A DNA stretch of 64,000 nt from Pseudomonas sp. Tri1 (GTDB lineage Bacteria > Pseudomonadota > Gammaproteobacteria > Pseudomonadales > Pseudomonadaceae), in the NCBI RefSeq assembly GCF_017968885.1, contig NZ_CP072913.1:5248501-5312500 (forward strand), written 5' to 3'. The position numbers and the translations under genes are program-made. Below are positions 43,437 to 54,055 of this stretch, in pieces; within the stretch, counting starts at the first letter, position 1; every line of letters starts with the position of its first letter. The notes below the pieces were generated by a model, which worked only from the letters and a program-made list of their open reading frames with translations, ran no database searches and was not told the origin of the DNA.

Positions 43437-44495
43437 TCAGGCATTCCCCGCCAACTTCATCCGCGCGGCCTGGGTAAAATCCAGCATGCGCTTGAGTGGG
43501 CGAATGGCCTGGGGGATCAACGCCGGGTCGACGAAGATCTCGTTGGTGCCCTCCTGCAAGCTCTTGAGGGTACGCTCCAGGGTGTTCATCGCCATCCACG
43601 GGCAGTGTGCACAACTGCGGCATGCCGCGCCGTTACCGGCGGTAGGAGCTTCGATGAAGACCTTGTCCGGGCACAGCTGCTGCATCTTGTAGAAAATGCC
43701 GCGGTCGGTGGCAACGATCAGCGTCTTGTTCGGCAGGCTCTGGGCCGCGGCGATCAACTGGCTGGTGGAGCCCACCGCGTCCGCCAGTTCAATCACCGCG
43801 GTCGGCGATTCCGGGTGCACCAGGATCGCGGCGTCCGGGTACAACGCCTTCATGTCCTCCAACTGCTTGGACTTGAACTCTTCGTGGACGATACAGGCGC
43901 CGTCCCAGAGCAGCATATCGGCACCGGTCTTGCGCTGGATGTAGGTGCCCAAATGCTTGTCCGGGCCCCAGATGATGGTCTCGCCGTTGTCCATCAGGCT
44001 CTCGACGATTTCCAGCGCACAGCTGGACGTCACCACCCAGTCGGCCCGGGCTTTGACCGCCGCCGAGGTGTTGGCATACACCACCACGGTGCGCTCAGGA
44101 TGCTGGTCGCAGAACGCCGAGAACTCGTCCACCGGGCACCCCAGGTCCAGGGAGCAGGTGGCTTCCAGGGTCGGCATCAGTACGCGTTTTTCAGGGTTGA
44201 GGATCTTGGCGGTCTCGCCCATGAACTTGACCCCGGCCACCACCACGGTCTTGGCCGGGTGGGCGTTGCCGAAGCGGGCCATTTCCAGGGAGTCGGACAC
44301 GCAGCCCCCGGTCTCTTCGGCCAGGGCCTGGATGATCGGGTCGCAGTAGAAGTGCGCGACCAGCACCGCGTCCTGAGCCTTGAGCTCGGCAGCGATGGCG
44401 GCGCGGTACCAGGCCTCTTGCTCGGCGCTCAGCGGTTTGGGCTGTTTGGCGTCGAGGTGGGCCTGGACCAGAAGGCGTTCGGAAATTTGCGTCAT
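43437..44495 (-). CDS. nadA: Quinolinate synthase A
   Basis: Condenses iminoaspartate with dihydroxyacetone phosphate to quinolinate in NAD synthesis, using a [4Fe-4S] cluster. It has 352 residues. Conserved elements include [30 protein letters not shown] with a cluster Cys, and [13 protein letters not shown] near the end. The ATG at 44495 gives the usual [11 protein letters not shown] terminus; the longer upstream frame is non-coding. Confidence 0.95.
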   Translation of the reverse strand: MTQISERLLVQAHLDAKQPKPLSAEQEAWYRAAIAAELKAQDAVLVAHFYCDPIIQALAEETGGCVSDSLEMARFGNAHPAKTVVVAGVKFMGETAKILNPEKRVLMPTLEATCSLDLGCPVDEFSAFCDQHPERTVVVYANTSAAVKARADWVVTSSCALEIVESLMDNGETIIWGPDKHLGTYIQRKTGADMLLWDGACIVHEEFKSKQLEDMKALYPDAAILVHPESPTAVIELADAVGSTSQLIAAAQSLPNKTLIVATDRGIFYKMQQLCPDKVFIEAPTAGNGAACRSCAHCPWMAMNTLERTLKSLQEGTNEIFVDPALIPQAIRPLKRMLDFTQAARMKLAGNA

Positions 44496-44822
44496 GTTCG
44501 CAAGACCTGCAAGCGCGTTTGCGCGAAAGTCGAGTATACACCCGGCTCCGGACCACTCGGGTACCGCCGGGAAAGTGGGTATCAATCAGGCACGGGACAG
44601 CGTGAAGCCGGCAAGGCTACAGAATATCCCGCCGTTGCAAAAGATCATTCTGACCTGCACCCGACCACAGAACCGGACGGGGTCCACTGTGGGCTCTCTC
44701 CCCCCCCGCCAAGCTGACTGAAATGTAATCACTCGCCGCGCCGGCTTATGTCATCTTCTTTTCAAACCTGCACAGGGAGCAGTCCCTGTACTCGCTGCGA
44801 ATCGACTGACGGACTTCCATCG
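44496..44822. other. Divergent promoter region between nadA and copA
   Basis: A 327-base spacer that must carry promoters for both genes. TGACTGAAATGTAATC at 44715-44730 resembles the box bound by CopR/CusR-type copper regulators and sits about 95 bases before the copA start. No copRS pair is in the window. I see nothing else. Confidence 0.4.
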
Positions 44823-46622
44823 ATGCAAACAAAAACTTCCCGGCGAACCTTCGTCAAAGGCCTGACCGCCGGCGGCATCCTGGGTGGCCTGGGGCTATGG
44901 CGCTCGCCCGTCTGGGCAGTCACCAGCCCCGGCCAGCCCACCATGCTGACGGGCACTGAATTCGACCTGTTCATCGGCGAAAGCCCGGTCAACTTCACTG
45001 GGCATCCACGCACGGCCCAGACCATCAACGGTGGCATTCCCGGCCCGCTGCTGCGCTGGCGTGAAGGCGACACCGTGACCCTGCGGGTGCGCAACCGTTT
45101 GAAGGACAGCACCTCCATTCACTGGCACGGCATTTTGCTGCCAGCCAACATGGACGGTGTACCGGGCTTGAGCTTCAAGGGCATCGAGCCCGATGGCATG
45201 TACGTCTATCAGTTCAAGGTCCGGCAGAACGGCACTTACTGGTACCACAGCCACTCTGGCTTCCAGGAGCAATCCGGGGTCTACGGCCCGCTGGTGATCG
45301 ACGCCAAGGAACCCGAGCCGTTCCACTACGAGCGGGACTACGTGGTGATGCTCACCGACTGGACCGACGAAGAGCCTGGCGACATCATCCGCAAGCTCAA
45401 GAAACAGTCCGATTACTACAACTACCACAAACGCACCGTCGGCGACTTTATCGACGATGTGAGCAAGAACGGCTGGGCCGCCACCGTGGCAGATCGCAAG
45501 ATGTGGGCTGAAATGAAGATGAACCCCACGGACCTGGCCGACGTCAGCGGCGCCACCTACACCTACCTGATGAACGGCCAGGCACCGGACATGAACTGGA
45601 CCGGCCTGTTCAAACCCGGCGAGCGCCTGCGCCTGCGCTTGATCAACGGTTCGTCCATGACCTACTTCGACGTGCGCATCCCTGGTTTGAAAATGACCGT
45701 CGTGGCGGCGGATGGGCAATACGTCAATCCCGTAAGTGTCGATGAATTGCGCATTGCCGTGGCCGAAACCTACGACGTCATCATCGAGCCCAGCGCAGAA
45801 GCCTACACCTTGTTCGCTCAATCGATGGACCGCAGCGGATACGCCCGCGGCACCCTCGCGACACGGGCCGGCCTTTCGGCGCCGGTGCCACCGCTGGACC
45901 CACGGCCACTGGTGACCATGGATGACATGGGCATGGGCGGCATGGACCATGGGGCGATGCAGGGCATGTCGGAGATGGACGACGGCCAGATGCAAGGCAT
46001 GGATCACAGCCAGATGCAGGGCATGGACCACAGCCAGATGCAGGGCATGGGCGACATGGCCGGCATGGACCACGGTGCCATGCAAGGCATGGGCGACATG
46101 CAGTCCCATCCAGACACCGAGAAGGACAACCCGCTGGTGGACATGCAGGCCATGAGCGTCAAGCCCAAGCTCGACGACCCGGGCATGGGCCTGCGCAACA
46201 ATGGGCGCAAGGTGCTGACCTACGCCGACCTGCGCAGCACCTTCTCCGACCCTGACGGCCGCGAGCCGGGGCGCACCCTCGAACTGCACCTGACCGGGCA
46301 CATGGAGAAATTCGCCTGGTCGTTCAACGGCGTGAAATTCTCCGACGCCGCGCCGCTGCTGCTCAAGTACGGCGAACGCCTGCGCATCGTACTGATCAAC
46401 GACACCATGATGACCCACCCTATTCATCTGCACGGCATGTGGAGCGACCTGGAGGACGAAAACGGCCAGTTCATGGTGCGCAAACACACCATCGATGTGC
46501 CACCGGGTTCCAGGCGCAGCTACCGGGTCACCGCCGATGCCCTGGGGCGCTGGGCGTACCACTGCCATCTGCTGTTTCACATGGAGATGGGGATGTTCCG
46601 TGAAGTTCGGGTGCAGGAATGA
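44823..46622 (+). CDS. copA: Copper-resistance multicopper oxidase CopA
   Basis: Periplasmic oxidase and copper binder, 599 residues from the ATG at 44823, which begins a Tat signal ([20 protein letters not shown]). All four copper motifs are present: [21 protein letters not shown] and [12 protein letters not shown]. Between the second and third cupredoxin domains is a Met/His/Asp-rich stretch with repeated GMDHSQMQ and GMGDM units, typical copper-binding repeats. An alternative ATG at 44748 would add 25 residues before the twin Arg. copB follows after ten bases. Confidence 0.95.
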   Translation: MQTKTSRRTFVKGLTAGGILGGLGLWRSPVWAVTSPGQPTMLTGTEFDLFIGESPVNFTGHPRTAQTINGGIPGPLLRWREGDTVTLRVRNRLKDSTSIHWHGILLPANMDGVPGLSFKGIEPDGMYVYQFKVRQNGTYWYHSHSGFQEQSGVYGPLVIDAKEPEPFHYERDYVVMLTDWTDEEPGDIIRKLKKQSDYYNYHKRTVGDFIDDVSKNGWAATVADRKMWAEMKMNPTDLADVSGATYTYLMNGQAPDMNWTGLFKPGERLRLRLINGSSMTYFDVRIPGLKMTVVAADGQYVNPVSVDELRIAVAETYDVIIEPSAEAYTLFAQSMDRSGYARGTLATRAGLSAPVPPLDPRPLVTMDDMGMGGMDHGAMQGMSEMDDGQMQGMDHSQMQGMDHSQMQGMGDMAGMDHGAMQGMGDMQSHPDTEKDNPLVDMQAMSVKPKLDDPGMGLRNNGRKVLTYADLRSTFSDPDGREPGRTLELHLTGHMEKFAWSFNGVKFSDAAPLLLKYGERLRIVLINDTMMTHPIHLHGMWSDLEDENGQFMVRKHTIDVPPGSRRSYRVTADALGRWAYHCHLLFHMEMGMFREVRVQE

Positions 46623-46632
46623 GGAGTCGAGC

Positions 46633-47553
46633 ATGACCACTGTTTTTCAATACCCCATGGCACTCATTGCCAGCCTTACCCTCGGCGCCACCACCTCGGC
46701 CTGGGCGGCAAGTAATGACATGCAAGGCATGGATCACAGCCAGATGCCGGGGATGGACCACAGCCAGATGCAAGGCATGGATTCGATGCAAGGCATGGAC
46801 TCAATGCAGGGCATGGAACCCATGCAATCGGCGTCGACCACCAGCCGCACGCCGATCCCGGAACTGACCGCCGCCGACCGCGCCGCCGTCTACGAGGATC
46901 ACGGCGGACATGCGGTGCATGACAGCGCCATCAATTCGTTTTTTCTCATCGACCAGCTGGAGTGGCAAGACGCCGACGACGGTAGCGCCCTGAGCTGGGA
47001 CGCCTCCGGCTGGATCGGCGGCGATATCGACCGTTTATGGCTGCGCTCTGAAGGTGAGCGCCTCAACGGCAAGACCGAAGAAGCCGAACTGCAGGCCCTG
47101 TGGGGGCACGCCATCAGCCCTTGGTGGGACGTCGTGGCCGGCGTGCGCCAGGACTTCAAGCCCGGCGATGCGCAGACCTGGGCCGCCTTCGGCCTGCAAG
47201 GCATGGCGCTGTACAACTTCGAAACCCAGGCCACGGCGTTCATCGGTGAAGGCGGCCAGGGCGCGGCGCGCCTGGAAGGCGACTACGACATCCTGCTGAC
47301 CAACCGGCTGATCCTGCAGCCCAGCGCCGAAGCCAACTTCTACACAAAGAACGATCCGGCCCGCAGTGTCGGCTCGGGGCTGTCAGACACCGAACTCGGC
47401 GTGCGGCTGCGTTATGAAATACGCCGTGAATTCGCCCCGTACATTGGCGTCACCTGGAACCGGGTCTACGGCAACACCGCCGACTACGCCCGCGAAGAAG
47501 GCGACGACCGCAGTGAAGCGCGCCTGGTGTTGGGCTTGCGCATGTGGTTCTGA
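46633..47553 (+). CDS. copB: Copper-resistance outer-membrane protein CopB
   Basis: A 306-residue outer-membrane beta barrel that works with CopA. After a signal peptide ([19 protein letters not shown]) comes a Met-rich part ([20 protein letters not shown]), then the CopB domain with [16 protein letters not shown], and a C-terminal strand ending in LRMWF, the usual aromatic barrel end. The Met-rich DNA is nearly identical over 60 bases to part of copA. A good GAGGAG lies before the ATG. Confidence 0.94.
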   Translation: MTTVFQYPMALIASLTLGATTSAWAASNDMQGMDHSQMPGMDHSQMQGMDSMQGMDSMQGMEPMQSASTTSRTPIPELTAADRAAVYEDHGGHAVHDSAINSFFLIDQLEWQDADDGSALSWDASGWIGGDIDRLWLRSEGERLNGKTEEAELQALWGHAISPWWDVVAGVRQDFKPGDAQTWAAFGLQGMALYNFETQATAFIGEGGQGAARLEGDYDILLTNRLILQPSAEANFYTKNDPARSVGSGLSDTELGVRLRYEIRREFAPYIGVTWNRVYGNTADYAREEGDDRSEARLVLGLRMWF

Positions 47554-47605
47554 GCCACTGACCTGTTTCACTAAAAAACTAAAACCAAGCTGTAGGAGTC
47601 CTTGC

Positions 47606-47992
47606 ATGTCATTTATCAAAACCGCTGTTGTCGCTGTTGCCTTGTCCACCGGCCTGTTAGTCAGTGGCTTGGCCCAGGCCCATCCGAAACTGCTGTCCTC
47701 TACCCCCGCCGAAGGGGCAGTTGGGGCGGCACCGGAAAAAATCGAACTGCATTTTTCCGAAAACCTGATGACCAAATTCTCCGGCGCCAAGCTGATGATG
47801 ACCGAGATGCCCGGTATGTCGGCCCATTCGCCGATGCCCATGCCAGCCAAGGTGTCCGGCAGCGACGATCCCAAGACCATGGTCATCATGCCCAATGCCC
47901 CGCTTGCCGCCGGCACTTACCAGGTCCAGTGGCGCGCCGTGTCGTCCGATACCCACCCGATCACCGGCAACGTCACGTTCAAGGTGAAGTGA
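47606..47992 (+). CDS. copC: Periplasmic copper-binding protein CopC
   Basis: A 128-residue protein with a signal peptide ending AQA, which leaves an N-terminal His ([12 protein letters not shown]) as Cu(II) ligand. The Met-rich [17 protein letters not shown] loop is the Cu(I) site and [10 protein letters not shown] the C-terminal His motif. The ATG at 47606 follows TAGGAG. copD begins five bases after the stop. Confidence 0.95.
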   Translation: MSFIKTAVVAVALSTGLLVSGLAQAHPKLLSSTPAEGAVGAAPEKIELHFSENLMTKFSGAKLMMTEMPGMSAHSPMPMPAKVSGSDDPKTMVIMPNAPLAAGTYQVQWRAVSSDTHPITGNVTFKVK

Positions 47993-47996
47993 TTCG

Positions 47997-48908
47997 ATGA
48001 GCGACTCCTTCAACATCGCCCTGCGCTTTGCCCTCTACCTGGATTTGATGTTGCTGTTCGGCCTGGCCGCTTTTGGTTTGTATAGCCTGCGTGGCGAGGA
48101 GCGGCATTCCGGTTCGGTGTTGCACTTCAAGTCGTTGCTGCTGACCACGGCGGTGCTCGGCGGGCTGCTGTCCGTCGCCGCCCTGCTGTGCATGGCTCGC
48201 GCCATGAGTGGCGTTTCGGACTGGGCCGAGCTCTGGCCGCACATTGAAATGATGGTGTTCGAGACCGATGTGGGGTTGAGCTGGAACCTGCGGATCGCGG
48301 CGCTCGTGCTGGCCGGTTTCGCCGTGACGCTCAATACACGTTGGCCGACCGCCAGCTTGTGGCTGGTCATGCTGGGCGGCGCCGTGGCGTTGGCAACGCT
48401 GGCTTGGGCCGGGCATGGCGCCATGGACGAAGGTGAGCGCCGCAATTGGCACTTCATCACCGACTTTTTGCATTTGTGGGCCGCAGGAAGCTGGGTCGGC
48501 GCCTTGGCAGCGTTTGCCCTACTGCTGCGCCAGGCCGAGCCTCGGCTGCCAGTACTGGCGCGAACCCTGACCGGGTTTGAAACGGCCGGTGCAGTGATTG
48601 TGCTGGTGGTCGGGGTGACGGGGGTGGTGAATTATCTGTTCATCGTCGGGCCGAATGTCGAAGGGCTGCTGGACAGTACCTATGGTCAGCTGCTGGCGCT
48701 CAAACTGGTGTTGTTCGCGGCCATGCTGGTGTTCGCCGCGCTGAATCGCTTTCACCTCAGCCCGCTGCTGGAACGATCCCGACAGACCGGTGAGCACAGC
48801 GTTGCGGTGAATGCCCTGCGGCGCAGCATGGTGCTGGAGCTCTGCGTGGCAGTGATCATCCTGGGGTTGGTGGCATGGCTGGGGACGTTGAGTCCGGCGA
48901 TGGAATAA
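47997..48908 (+). CDS. copD: Copper-resistance inner-membrane protein CopD
   Basis: A 303-residue protein with about eight helices, thought to move copper across the inner membrane together with CopC. The CopD domain shows [20 protein letters not shown] and [20 protein letters not shown] with conserved His residues. It is the last gene of the cop operon; no CopRS regulator genes follow. Confidence 0.92.
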   Translation: MSDSFNIALRFALYLDLMLLFGLAAFGLYSLRGEERHSGSVLHFKSLLLTTAVLGGLLSVAALLCMARAMSGVSDWAELWPHIEMMVFETDVGLSWNLRIAALVLAGFAVTLNTRWPTASLWLVMLGGAVALATLAWAGHGAMDEGERRNWHFITDFLHLWAAGSWVGALAAFALLLRQAEPRLPVLARTLTGFETAGAVIVLVVGVTGVVNYLFIVGPNVEGLLDSTYGQLLALKLVLFAAMLVFAALNRFHLSPLLERSRQTGEHSVAVNALRRSMVLELCVAVIILGLVAWLGTLSPAME

Positions 48909-49055
48909 CCGAGGGGGCAAACCACCCTTATGCCCCCTACCAACCCCGTGGTGGGGGCACGGCATTTAATTATTCAATACGCTGCGCCAGTTTTCAGTTT
49001 GCCCATAGCATGGCGCCACAGCCTAAATAGCGCTTTGTTAAGCCAAGGCTCTGTT

Positions 49056-50243
49056 ATGGAAAACGTTCGAACCTCAAGCACCCACGCCGTCTGGCTGATG
49101 GTCAGCATCGTGTTGGTGGCGCTGAACCTGCGGCCCTCCATGGCTGCGATCGGGCCGTTGTTATCGGCCATTCGTGGCGAGGTGCCGTTGAGCTTCAGCA
49201 CCGCCTCGCTGCTGACCATGCTGCCGGTCATGGCGATGGGCCTGGCGATGTTCCTGGGTATGCGCATTGCCCTGCGCATCGGCGAACACCGCACCATTGT
49301 GTTGTCGCTGTTGATCATCGGCATCGCCACGGCTTCGCGCTTGTACCTGGACAGCGCCGTCGAGTTGATCGTCAGTGCAGTGTTGGCCGGGCTTGGCATC
49401 GCGCTGATCCAGGCGGTGATGCCGGCGCTGATCAAGTCGCGCTATGCCGACAACGTGTCACTGTTCATGGGCTTGTATGTCACGTCGATCATGGGCGGGG
49501 CAGCGATTGCCGCATCGTTTTCGCCTTTTGTCCTGTCGCAGACCGGCAGCTGGCGCATCGGCCTGGCGATCTGGGCACTGCTGGCGTTGGTTGCCCTGGG
49601 TTGCTGGTACGCCCAGCGCTCAAGCGTGACACCGTTACCCGAAGCCCCTGCCCGGCAGCAAGAGTCATTCTTCAGCAACTCCCGGGCTTGGTTGCTGGCG
49701 ATTTTCTTCGGCCTGGGCACCGCATCCTACACCTGCGTGCTGGCCTGGCTGGCGCCGTACTACGTGGAAAAGGGCTGGAGCGAACAACACGCGGGCCTGC
49801 TGCTGGGGTTCCTCACCGCGATGGAAGTGTTATCCGGCCTCGTCACCCCGGCGATTGCCAACCGCAGCCAGGATAAACGCCTGGTCCTCGCTGTATTGCT
49901 GGCCCTGATCATGGGCGGCTTCTGCGGCCTGATCCTCAGCCCGGAACGCTTCAGCCTGTTGTGGCCCTGCCTGTTGGGGCTGGGCATCGGCGGTCTGTTT
50001 CCGATGAGCCTGATCGTGTCCCTCGATCACTTGGACAACCCACGCCGGGCCGGTGGCCTGACGGCATTCGTGCAAGGCATCGGCTACCTGATCGCCGGGC
50101 TCTCGCCGTTGATTGCCGGGATGATTCGCGACCAGTTGGGCAGCTTCGAATGGGCCTGGTGGTCGCTCACCGCCGTCATGGCTTTGATGATCCTGATGGT
50201 CCTGCGCTTCAATCCCAAGCACTACGCACGGCATATCAGTTGA
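49056..50243 (+). CDS. MFS transporter, CynX/NimT family
   Basis: A 395-residue, roughly 12-helix major-facilitator protein. NLRPSMAAIGPLLSAIRGEV is typical of the CynX/NimT (cyanate/nitroimidazole-like) group. The substrate is unknown. The ATG at 49056 is chosen because helix 1 begins just after it; the frame extends to 48930 without a ribosome site. A strong terminator follows. Confidence 0.87.
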   Translation: MENVRTSSTHAVWLMVSIVLVALNLRPSMAAIGPLLSAIRGEVPLSFSTASLLTMLPVMAMGLAMFLGMRIALRIGEHRTIVLSLLIIGIATASRLYLDSAVELIVSAVLAGLGIALIQAVMPALIKSRYADNVSLFMGLYVTSIMGGAAIAASFSPFVLSQTGSWRIGLAIWALLALVALGCWYAQRSSVTPLPEAPARQQESFFSNSRAWLLAIFFGLGTASYTCVLAWLAPYYVEKGWSEQHAGLLLGFLTAMEVLSGLVTPAIANRSQDKRLVLAVLLALIMGGFCGLILSPERFSLLWPCLLGLGIGGLFPMSLIVSLDHLDNPRRAGGLTAFVQGIGYLIAGLSPLIAGMIRDQLGSFEWAWWSLTAVMALMILMVLRFNPKHYARHIS

Positions 50244-50274
50244 TGGCCGAGGACAGCCCCGCAAACAGGCTTCG

Positions 50275-50305
50275 AGGGCTGCATGCATTGCAGCCCGTTT
50301 TTTTT
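50275..50305 (+). terminator. MFS gene terminator
   Basis: GGGCTGCA-TGCAT-TGCAGCCC stem followed by a G and T8. Confidence 0.9.
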
Positions 50306-50378
50306 ATCACTCACCCATGACGGCAGCCCGATACGTCCATCACGACGCTTCGGTCTGCAACGCAGGAATAATATCTTG

Positions 50379-51290
50379 ATGAAACACGTCGGTTTTGCAG
50401 CCGCTCACTGGGGCATGCTCATCTGGGCGATGCTGATCACCTCATCGTTCTTCGCAGCAGCACAGGTCAGCCAGACGATCGACCCGATCCTGCTCACCGG
50501 CCTGCGGCTGCTGTTTTCCGCGCTGATGTTCCTGCCACTGCTGCTCCTGAAAAACACGTCGCCCATTTCCATCAGAGGCCTGCTGGCCCATGCCGTGCTT
50601 GGCCTGCTGTTGGCGACTTACTTTGGCTCGTTGTTCGAAGCGCTGCGCTACACCTCGGCGGTCAATACCGCGACGCTCTACACGCTAGTGCCCTTGATGA
50701 CGTTGTTTTTCGAGGTGTTCCTGCTGCCCAGCCCGAGCCTCAAGACCCGCTTGCTGCCTATGCTGGTGGCGGCAATCGGCGCGATATTACTGACCCTCAA
50801 AGGCTCGGCCCCGGGTCAGTTGCCGGCGCTCTATCCGACGCTGGTCTTCGGTGCTGGTTGCCTGGCAATGGCGTTGTATTCGCCCCTGAGCCAGCGTTTC
50901 AAAGCTTCGGTGTTGAAGGGGCGGGAACCGGTGGCGATGACGTTCTGGAACATGTTGTTCGGTTCGCTGTTCCTGCTGGTGTTCTGCCTGTTCAGCGGCG
51001 GCTGGCGCAGCGGCCTGCAGCTGTCGATGCTGGACATCGGCTGGCTGGTGTACCTGGCATTGTTCGGCACCCTCGCCACGTTCTGGCTGTTGCACCGGGC
51101 AATTGGGGTGATCACGCCATCCACGGTGATTTCCTATGTTTACCTCAACACCCTGTTCGTGACGTTGCTGCATTGGTTCTGGCTCAGGGAGCAACCCATG
51201 CTGATCGAGATCATCGGTGCCACTCTGGTGGGCGGCGGCATGCTGGCCCTGGTGGTCAGCAGCCGTAACGCCAAGACTGCTACGGCTTGA
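50379..51290 (+). CDS. EamA/DMT-family transporter
   Basis: A 303-residue protein with ten predicted helices in two EamA repeats (SVNTATLYTLVPLMTLFFEV; STVISYVYLNTLFVTLLHWF). These drug/metabolite transporters usually export amino acids or metabolites; the substrate is unknown. AGGA lies ten bases before the ATG. It converges on the amidase gene with a six-base gap, so it might export a product of that cluster, though this is speculation. Confidence 0.87.
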   Translation: MKHVGFAAAHWGMLIWAMLITSSFFAAAQVSQTIDPILLTGLRLLFSALMFLPLLLLKNTSPISIRGLLAHAVLGLLLATYFGSLFEALRYTSAVNTATLYTLVPLMTLFFEVFLLPSPSLKTRLLPMLVAAIGAILLTLKGSAPGQLPALYPTLVFGAGCLAMALYSPLSQRFKASVLKGREPVAMTFWNMLFGSLFLLVFCLFSGGWRSGLQLSMLDIGWLVYLALFGTLATFWLLHRAIGVITPSTVISYVYLNTLFVTLLHWFWLREQPMLIEIIGATLVGGGMLALVVSSRNAKTATA

Positions 51291-51296
51291 AACCCG

Positions 51297-52718
51297 TCAG
51301 TACGTCGAGGCCTCGCCAGGCGCCACCGCGCTCCAACGCTCCAGCTCCCGTTCAAGGAAACCGGCCACCGCCAGCAACCGCTCCTCTTGCCAGTGAGGGC
51401 CGACAATCTGGATACCGATGGGCAGCCCGGTGGCCGGGTCTGATCCGGCACGGATCACCACCGCGGGGGAGCCGCTGAGACTGAACGGGAACACGAAGGC
51501 ATAGCGGTCGCGATCTTGCAGGGACTCCCCATGCCGAAACGCAACGTCAGGGAATACCGGGCAGATGAACAGATCGTGCTGCTTGAAGAACTTGGCCAAT
51601 TGATAGCGGAATGTATCGATCATGATCCAGTCGCGCTTGACGTCATCCACGGTCAATGTCACGGCTTCGCTCATGTCCAACAACTGGGCGATGGGCGCCG
51701 TGAAGTCGCGCTTGTTCATGGTATCGAACAATTGCCGCCAGCCGCGCCCGGCATCAGCGCCGGTGATGAATACCCGCCAAAGCACATCGCAGGCTTCGCC
51801 GAGCATCGGCGGTGCCACCGTATCCACCTGTGCCACCACCGGTTCCAGACACCGTTCGACCTGCTGCAACACCTGGCTCACCGCTGCGCTGACGGGGGTC
51901 CGGCTCGACGCCGAAAATAGCGCGACACGCAGATGGGTCAGCGGCTCGCTGGTGGCGAACGGCACGTCGACGGTATCCGGGTCATGGCCGTCGGCACCAC
52001 TGATCAATTGGCCGAGCAGCGCCAGGTCATCGACATAGCGCCCCATCACGCCAAAGGCCGACGTCATATGAAACAGGCCGGACCGGTCATTGGGAAACTG
52101 GCCGGTCAACGGCACCCGACCCTGGGTCAGTTTCAAGCCGCAAATGCCATTGAAGTGCGCCGGAATCCGCACACTGCCACAGGCATCGGACGCCAACCCG
52201 GCCGGCGAGCACCCGGCGGCGATCGCGGCCGCTTCCCCACCACTGCTGCCCCCAGCGGAGCGCCGCAGATCGTGAGGGTTGAGGGTACGGCCGTAGACCA
52301 GGTTCTCGGTCTCGAAAGCCATGCACAGCTCAGACACGTTGCTGATGCCCATGATGATCGCGCCGGCCTGCCGCAGCCGCGCGACCGCCGTCGCGTCCTC
52401 CTGGCTGGTATCGCCCATTAATTCCCCGACGCCGCGGGACATCTTGAAGCCGCGAACATGGAGGACGTCCTTGACGGTGATGGGAATGCCATGCAGTGGA
52501 CCGCTGATCTGCCCGACGCGCGCCATCTCGTCGGCCTCACGGGCCTGGCGCCGCAGCTCCTCGACCGGCGCCAATTGGATCAATGCGTTGATCTGATGGT
52601 TACGCTCGGCGATGCGTTGCAGGTAGAACTCCAGCAGCGTAACGCTGGTCAGCGCGCCACGGCGCAGCAGACCGGCCATTTCCCGCAGGGTCAGCGTGTC
52701 AGGATTGAACATGCTCAT
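51297..52718 (-). CDS. Amidase-signature enzyme, last gene of the six-gene cluster
   Basis: A 473-residue amidase. The Ser-cisSer-Lys triad is recognisable: Lys in GIPITVKDVLHV, the Gly/Ser-rich segment RRSAGGSSGGEAAAIAAG, and the nucleophile Ser in SDACGSVRIPAHFNG (usually GTDTGGSIR). It probably hydrolyses or transfers an amide. The start at 52718 is in an ATGA overlap with the aminotransferase gene. Substrate unknown; context suggests a step in the same pathway. Confidence 0.88.
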   Translation of the reverse strand: MSMFNPDTLTLREMAGLLRRGALTSVTLLEFYLQRIAERNHQINALIQLAPVEELRRQAREADEMARVGQISGPLHGIPITVKDVLHVRGFKMSRGVGELMGDTSQEDATAVARLRQAGAIIMGISNVSELCMAFETENLVYGRTLNPHDLRRSAGGSSGGEAAAIAAGCSPAGLASDACGSVRIPAHFNGICGLKLTQGRVPLTGQFPNDRSGLFHMTSAFGVMGRYVDDLALLGQLISGADGHDPDTVDVPFATSEPLTHLRVALFSASSRTPVSAAVSQVLQQVERCLEPVVAQVDTVAPPMLGEACDVLWRVFITGADAGRGWRQLFDTMNKRDFTAPIAQLLDMSEAVTLTVDDVKRDWIMIDTFRYQLAKFFKQHDLFICPVFPDVAFRHGESLQDRDRYAFVFPFSLSGSPAVVIRAGSDPATGLPIGIQIVGPHWQEERLLAVAGFLERELERWSAVAPGEASTY

Positions 52719-54055
52719 GACGCCCCCTGGCTGCGCAGCCATTTGTTGGGCAACTGGTACATATTGCGCACTACCAGGGAAAACGCCTTCACCGCCAGCG
52801 TTGGACGCCGGTCGATGGCTTCCAGGGCCTCTTCGATCATCGCCAGGACATGGTGCAAGGCTTCAGGCGTGATGGTCAGCGGCGGATAGAACCGCAGCAC
52901 CGGGCGCTCGGCCTTTTCGTTCATCGAATGCCCGGCATGCACGCCGCGCTTGCTCAGCTCCATGCTCATCAAGGCCTCATAGACCGAGCCGCGCAAGCGC
53001 AGGCCCGTCATCAAGCCGACGCCAGGCACGTCCTCGACAATGTGCGGATAGCGCAGGGCCAGCCGTTGCAGGCCATGACGCAACAAGCCGCCATTGACCC
53101 GGGACTGCTCCACCAGGTTGTGTTGCTCGATGTAGTCGATGGCTGCCAGCGCCGAAGCGCACGCCACCGGGTGCCCGCCGTTGGTTCGCGTGTCAGGCTC
53201 GATTTCACCGAGCGGGTACTGGCTGGCCAGGCGCTGGCTGTACATGGCGCAGGCAAACGAGGTGTAGCCGCCGGTCAAGCCCTTGGAAAGGATCATGATG
53301 TCGGGGACCACTTCGTCATATTGCACGGCGAACCATTTGCCACAGCGTCCAAAACCGGTCTGGATCTCATCGGCCACCAACAGTGTACCGGTGGCATCGC
53401 ACAAGGCCCGGAGATTGGCCATATAGCCCACCGGCGGCACTTGCAAATGAGCGCCGCCCAGAATCGGTTCGACGTACACCGCGCACACGCCCTCGCCCAC
53501 GGCCTTTTGCAGAGCGGCGAAATCGCCGTAGGGCACGCAGGTCACTTCGGGAGGATCGATACCGTAGCTAGCATGGTTCTGTTGCTGGCCCAGAATGCTC
53601 ATCGCCGCCAGGGTCTTGCCATGGTAGGAACCGCTCATCACCACGATCCGACGCCGCTGAGGCTGGATTCGCAGCACATAGCGCAGGCTCTGCTCGACGG
53701 CTTCGGCACCCGATACCATGAACTGCACATCGCCCCACTCCCCCGGCACCAACTGGCACAGCCGCTCGCGCAGGGTGTCTTGAAGCGGGTGGCGCCGACC
53801 TTCCGGCACCCAGGCCATCTGATTCAATTGCGCCTGCACCCGCTCACGCACCGTCGGATTGCGATGCCCGACGATAAACACCCCATAACTGCACGCACAA
53901 TCGATAAAGCGCTTGCCGGCGTGGTCGGTGACATGGATGCCTTCGGCCTGTTGCTCGACACTGGTCTTGCCCAGGCGATACAGCTTGGCCGCCGACGCGC
54001 TCCAGTGTCGCTGGCAGTCATCCAACAGTTGTTCATGCGGCCTGAGTAAGGACAT
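52715..54055 (-). CDS. Class III aminotransferase (complete active site)
   Basis: A PLP-dependent aminotransferase of 446 residues. SGAEAVEQSLR and GSYHGKTLA bind the cofactor phosphate and ring, ADEIQTGFGRCG holds the Asp229-Glu-x-Gln motif, and Lys258 in ILSKGLTGGY is the Schiff-base lysine. NGGHPVAC completes the site. It overlaps the preceding aminotransferase-like gene by 23 bases. Members of this class often act on omega-amino groups (ornithine, diaminobutyrate, GABA). Confidence 0.9.
   Translation of the reverse strand: MSLLRPHEQLLDDCQRHWSASAAKLYRLGKTSVEQQAEGIHVTDHAGKRFIDCACSYGVFIVGHRNPTVRERVQAQLNQMAWVPEGRRHPLQDTLRERLCQLVPGEWGDVQFMVSGAEAVEQSLRYVLRIQPQRRRIVVMSGSYHGKTLAAMSILGQQQNHASYGIDPPEVTCVPYGDFAALQKAVGEGVCAVYVEPILGGAHLQVPPVGYMANLRALCDATGTLLVADEIQTGFGRCGKWFAVQYDEVVPDIMILSKGLTGGYTSFACAMYSQRLASQYPLGEIEPDTRTNGGHPVACASALAAIDYIEQHNLVEQSRVNGGLLRHGLQRLALRYPHIVEDVPGVGLMTGLRLRGSVYEALMSMELSKRGVHAGHSMNEKAERPVLRFYPPLTITPEALHHVLAMIEEALEAIDRRPTLAVKAFSLVVRNMYQLPNKWLRSQGAS

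Noticed and set aside
45900..46140. Possible sequencing artefact or frameshift in the repetitive part of copA
   Set aside because: The frame stays open through the Met-rich units and all downstream copper motifs are intact.
44895..46640. 581-residue minus-strand frame rich in His/Ala/Leu repeats
   Set aside because: Complement of the Met-rich repeats of copA; not an independent repeat protein.
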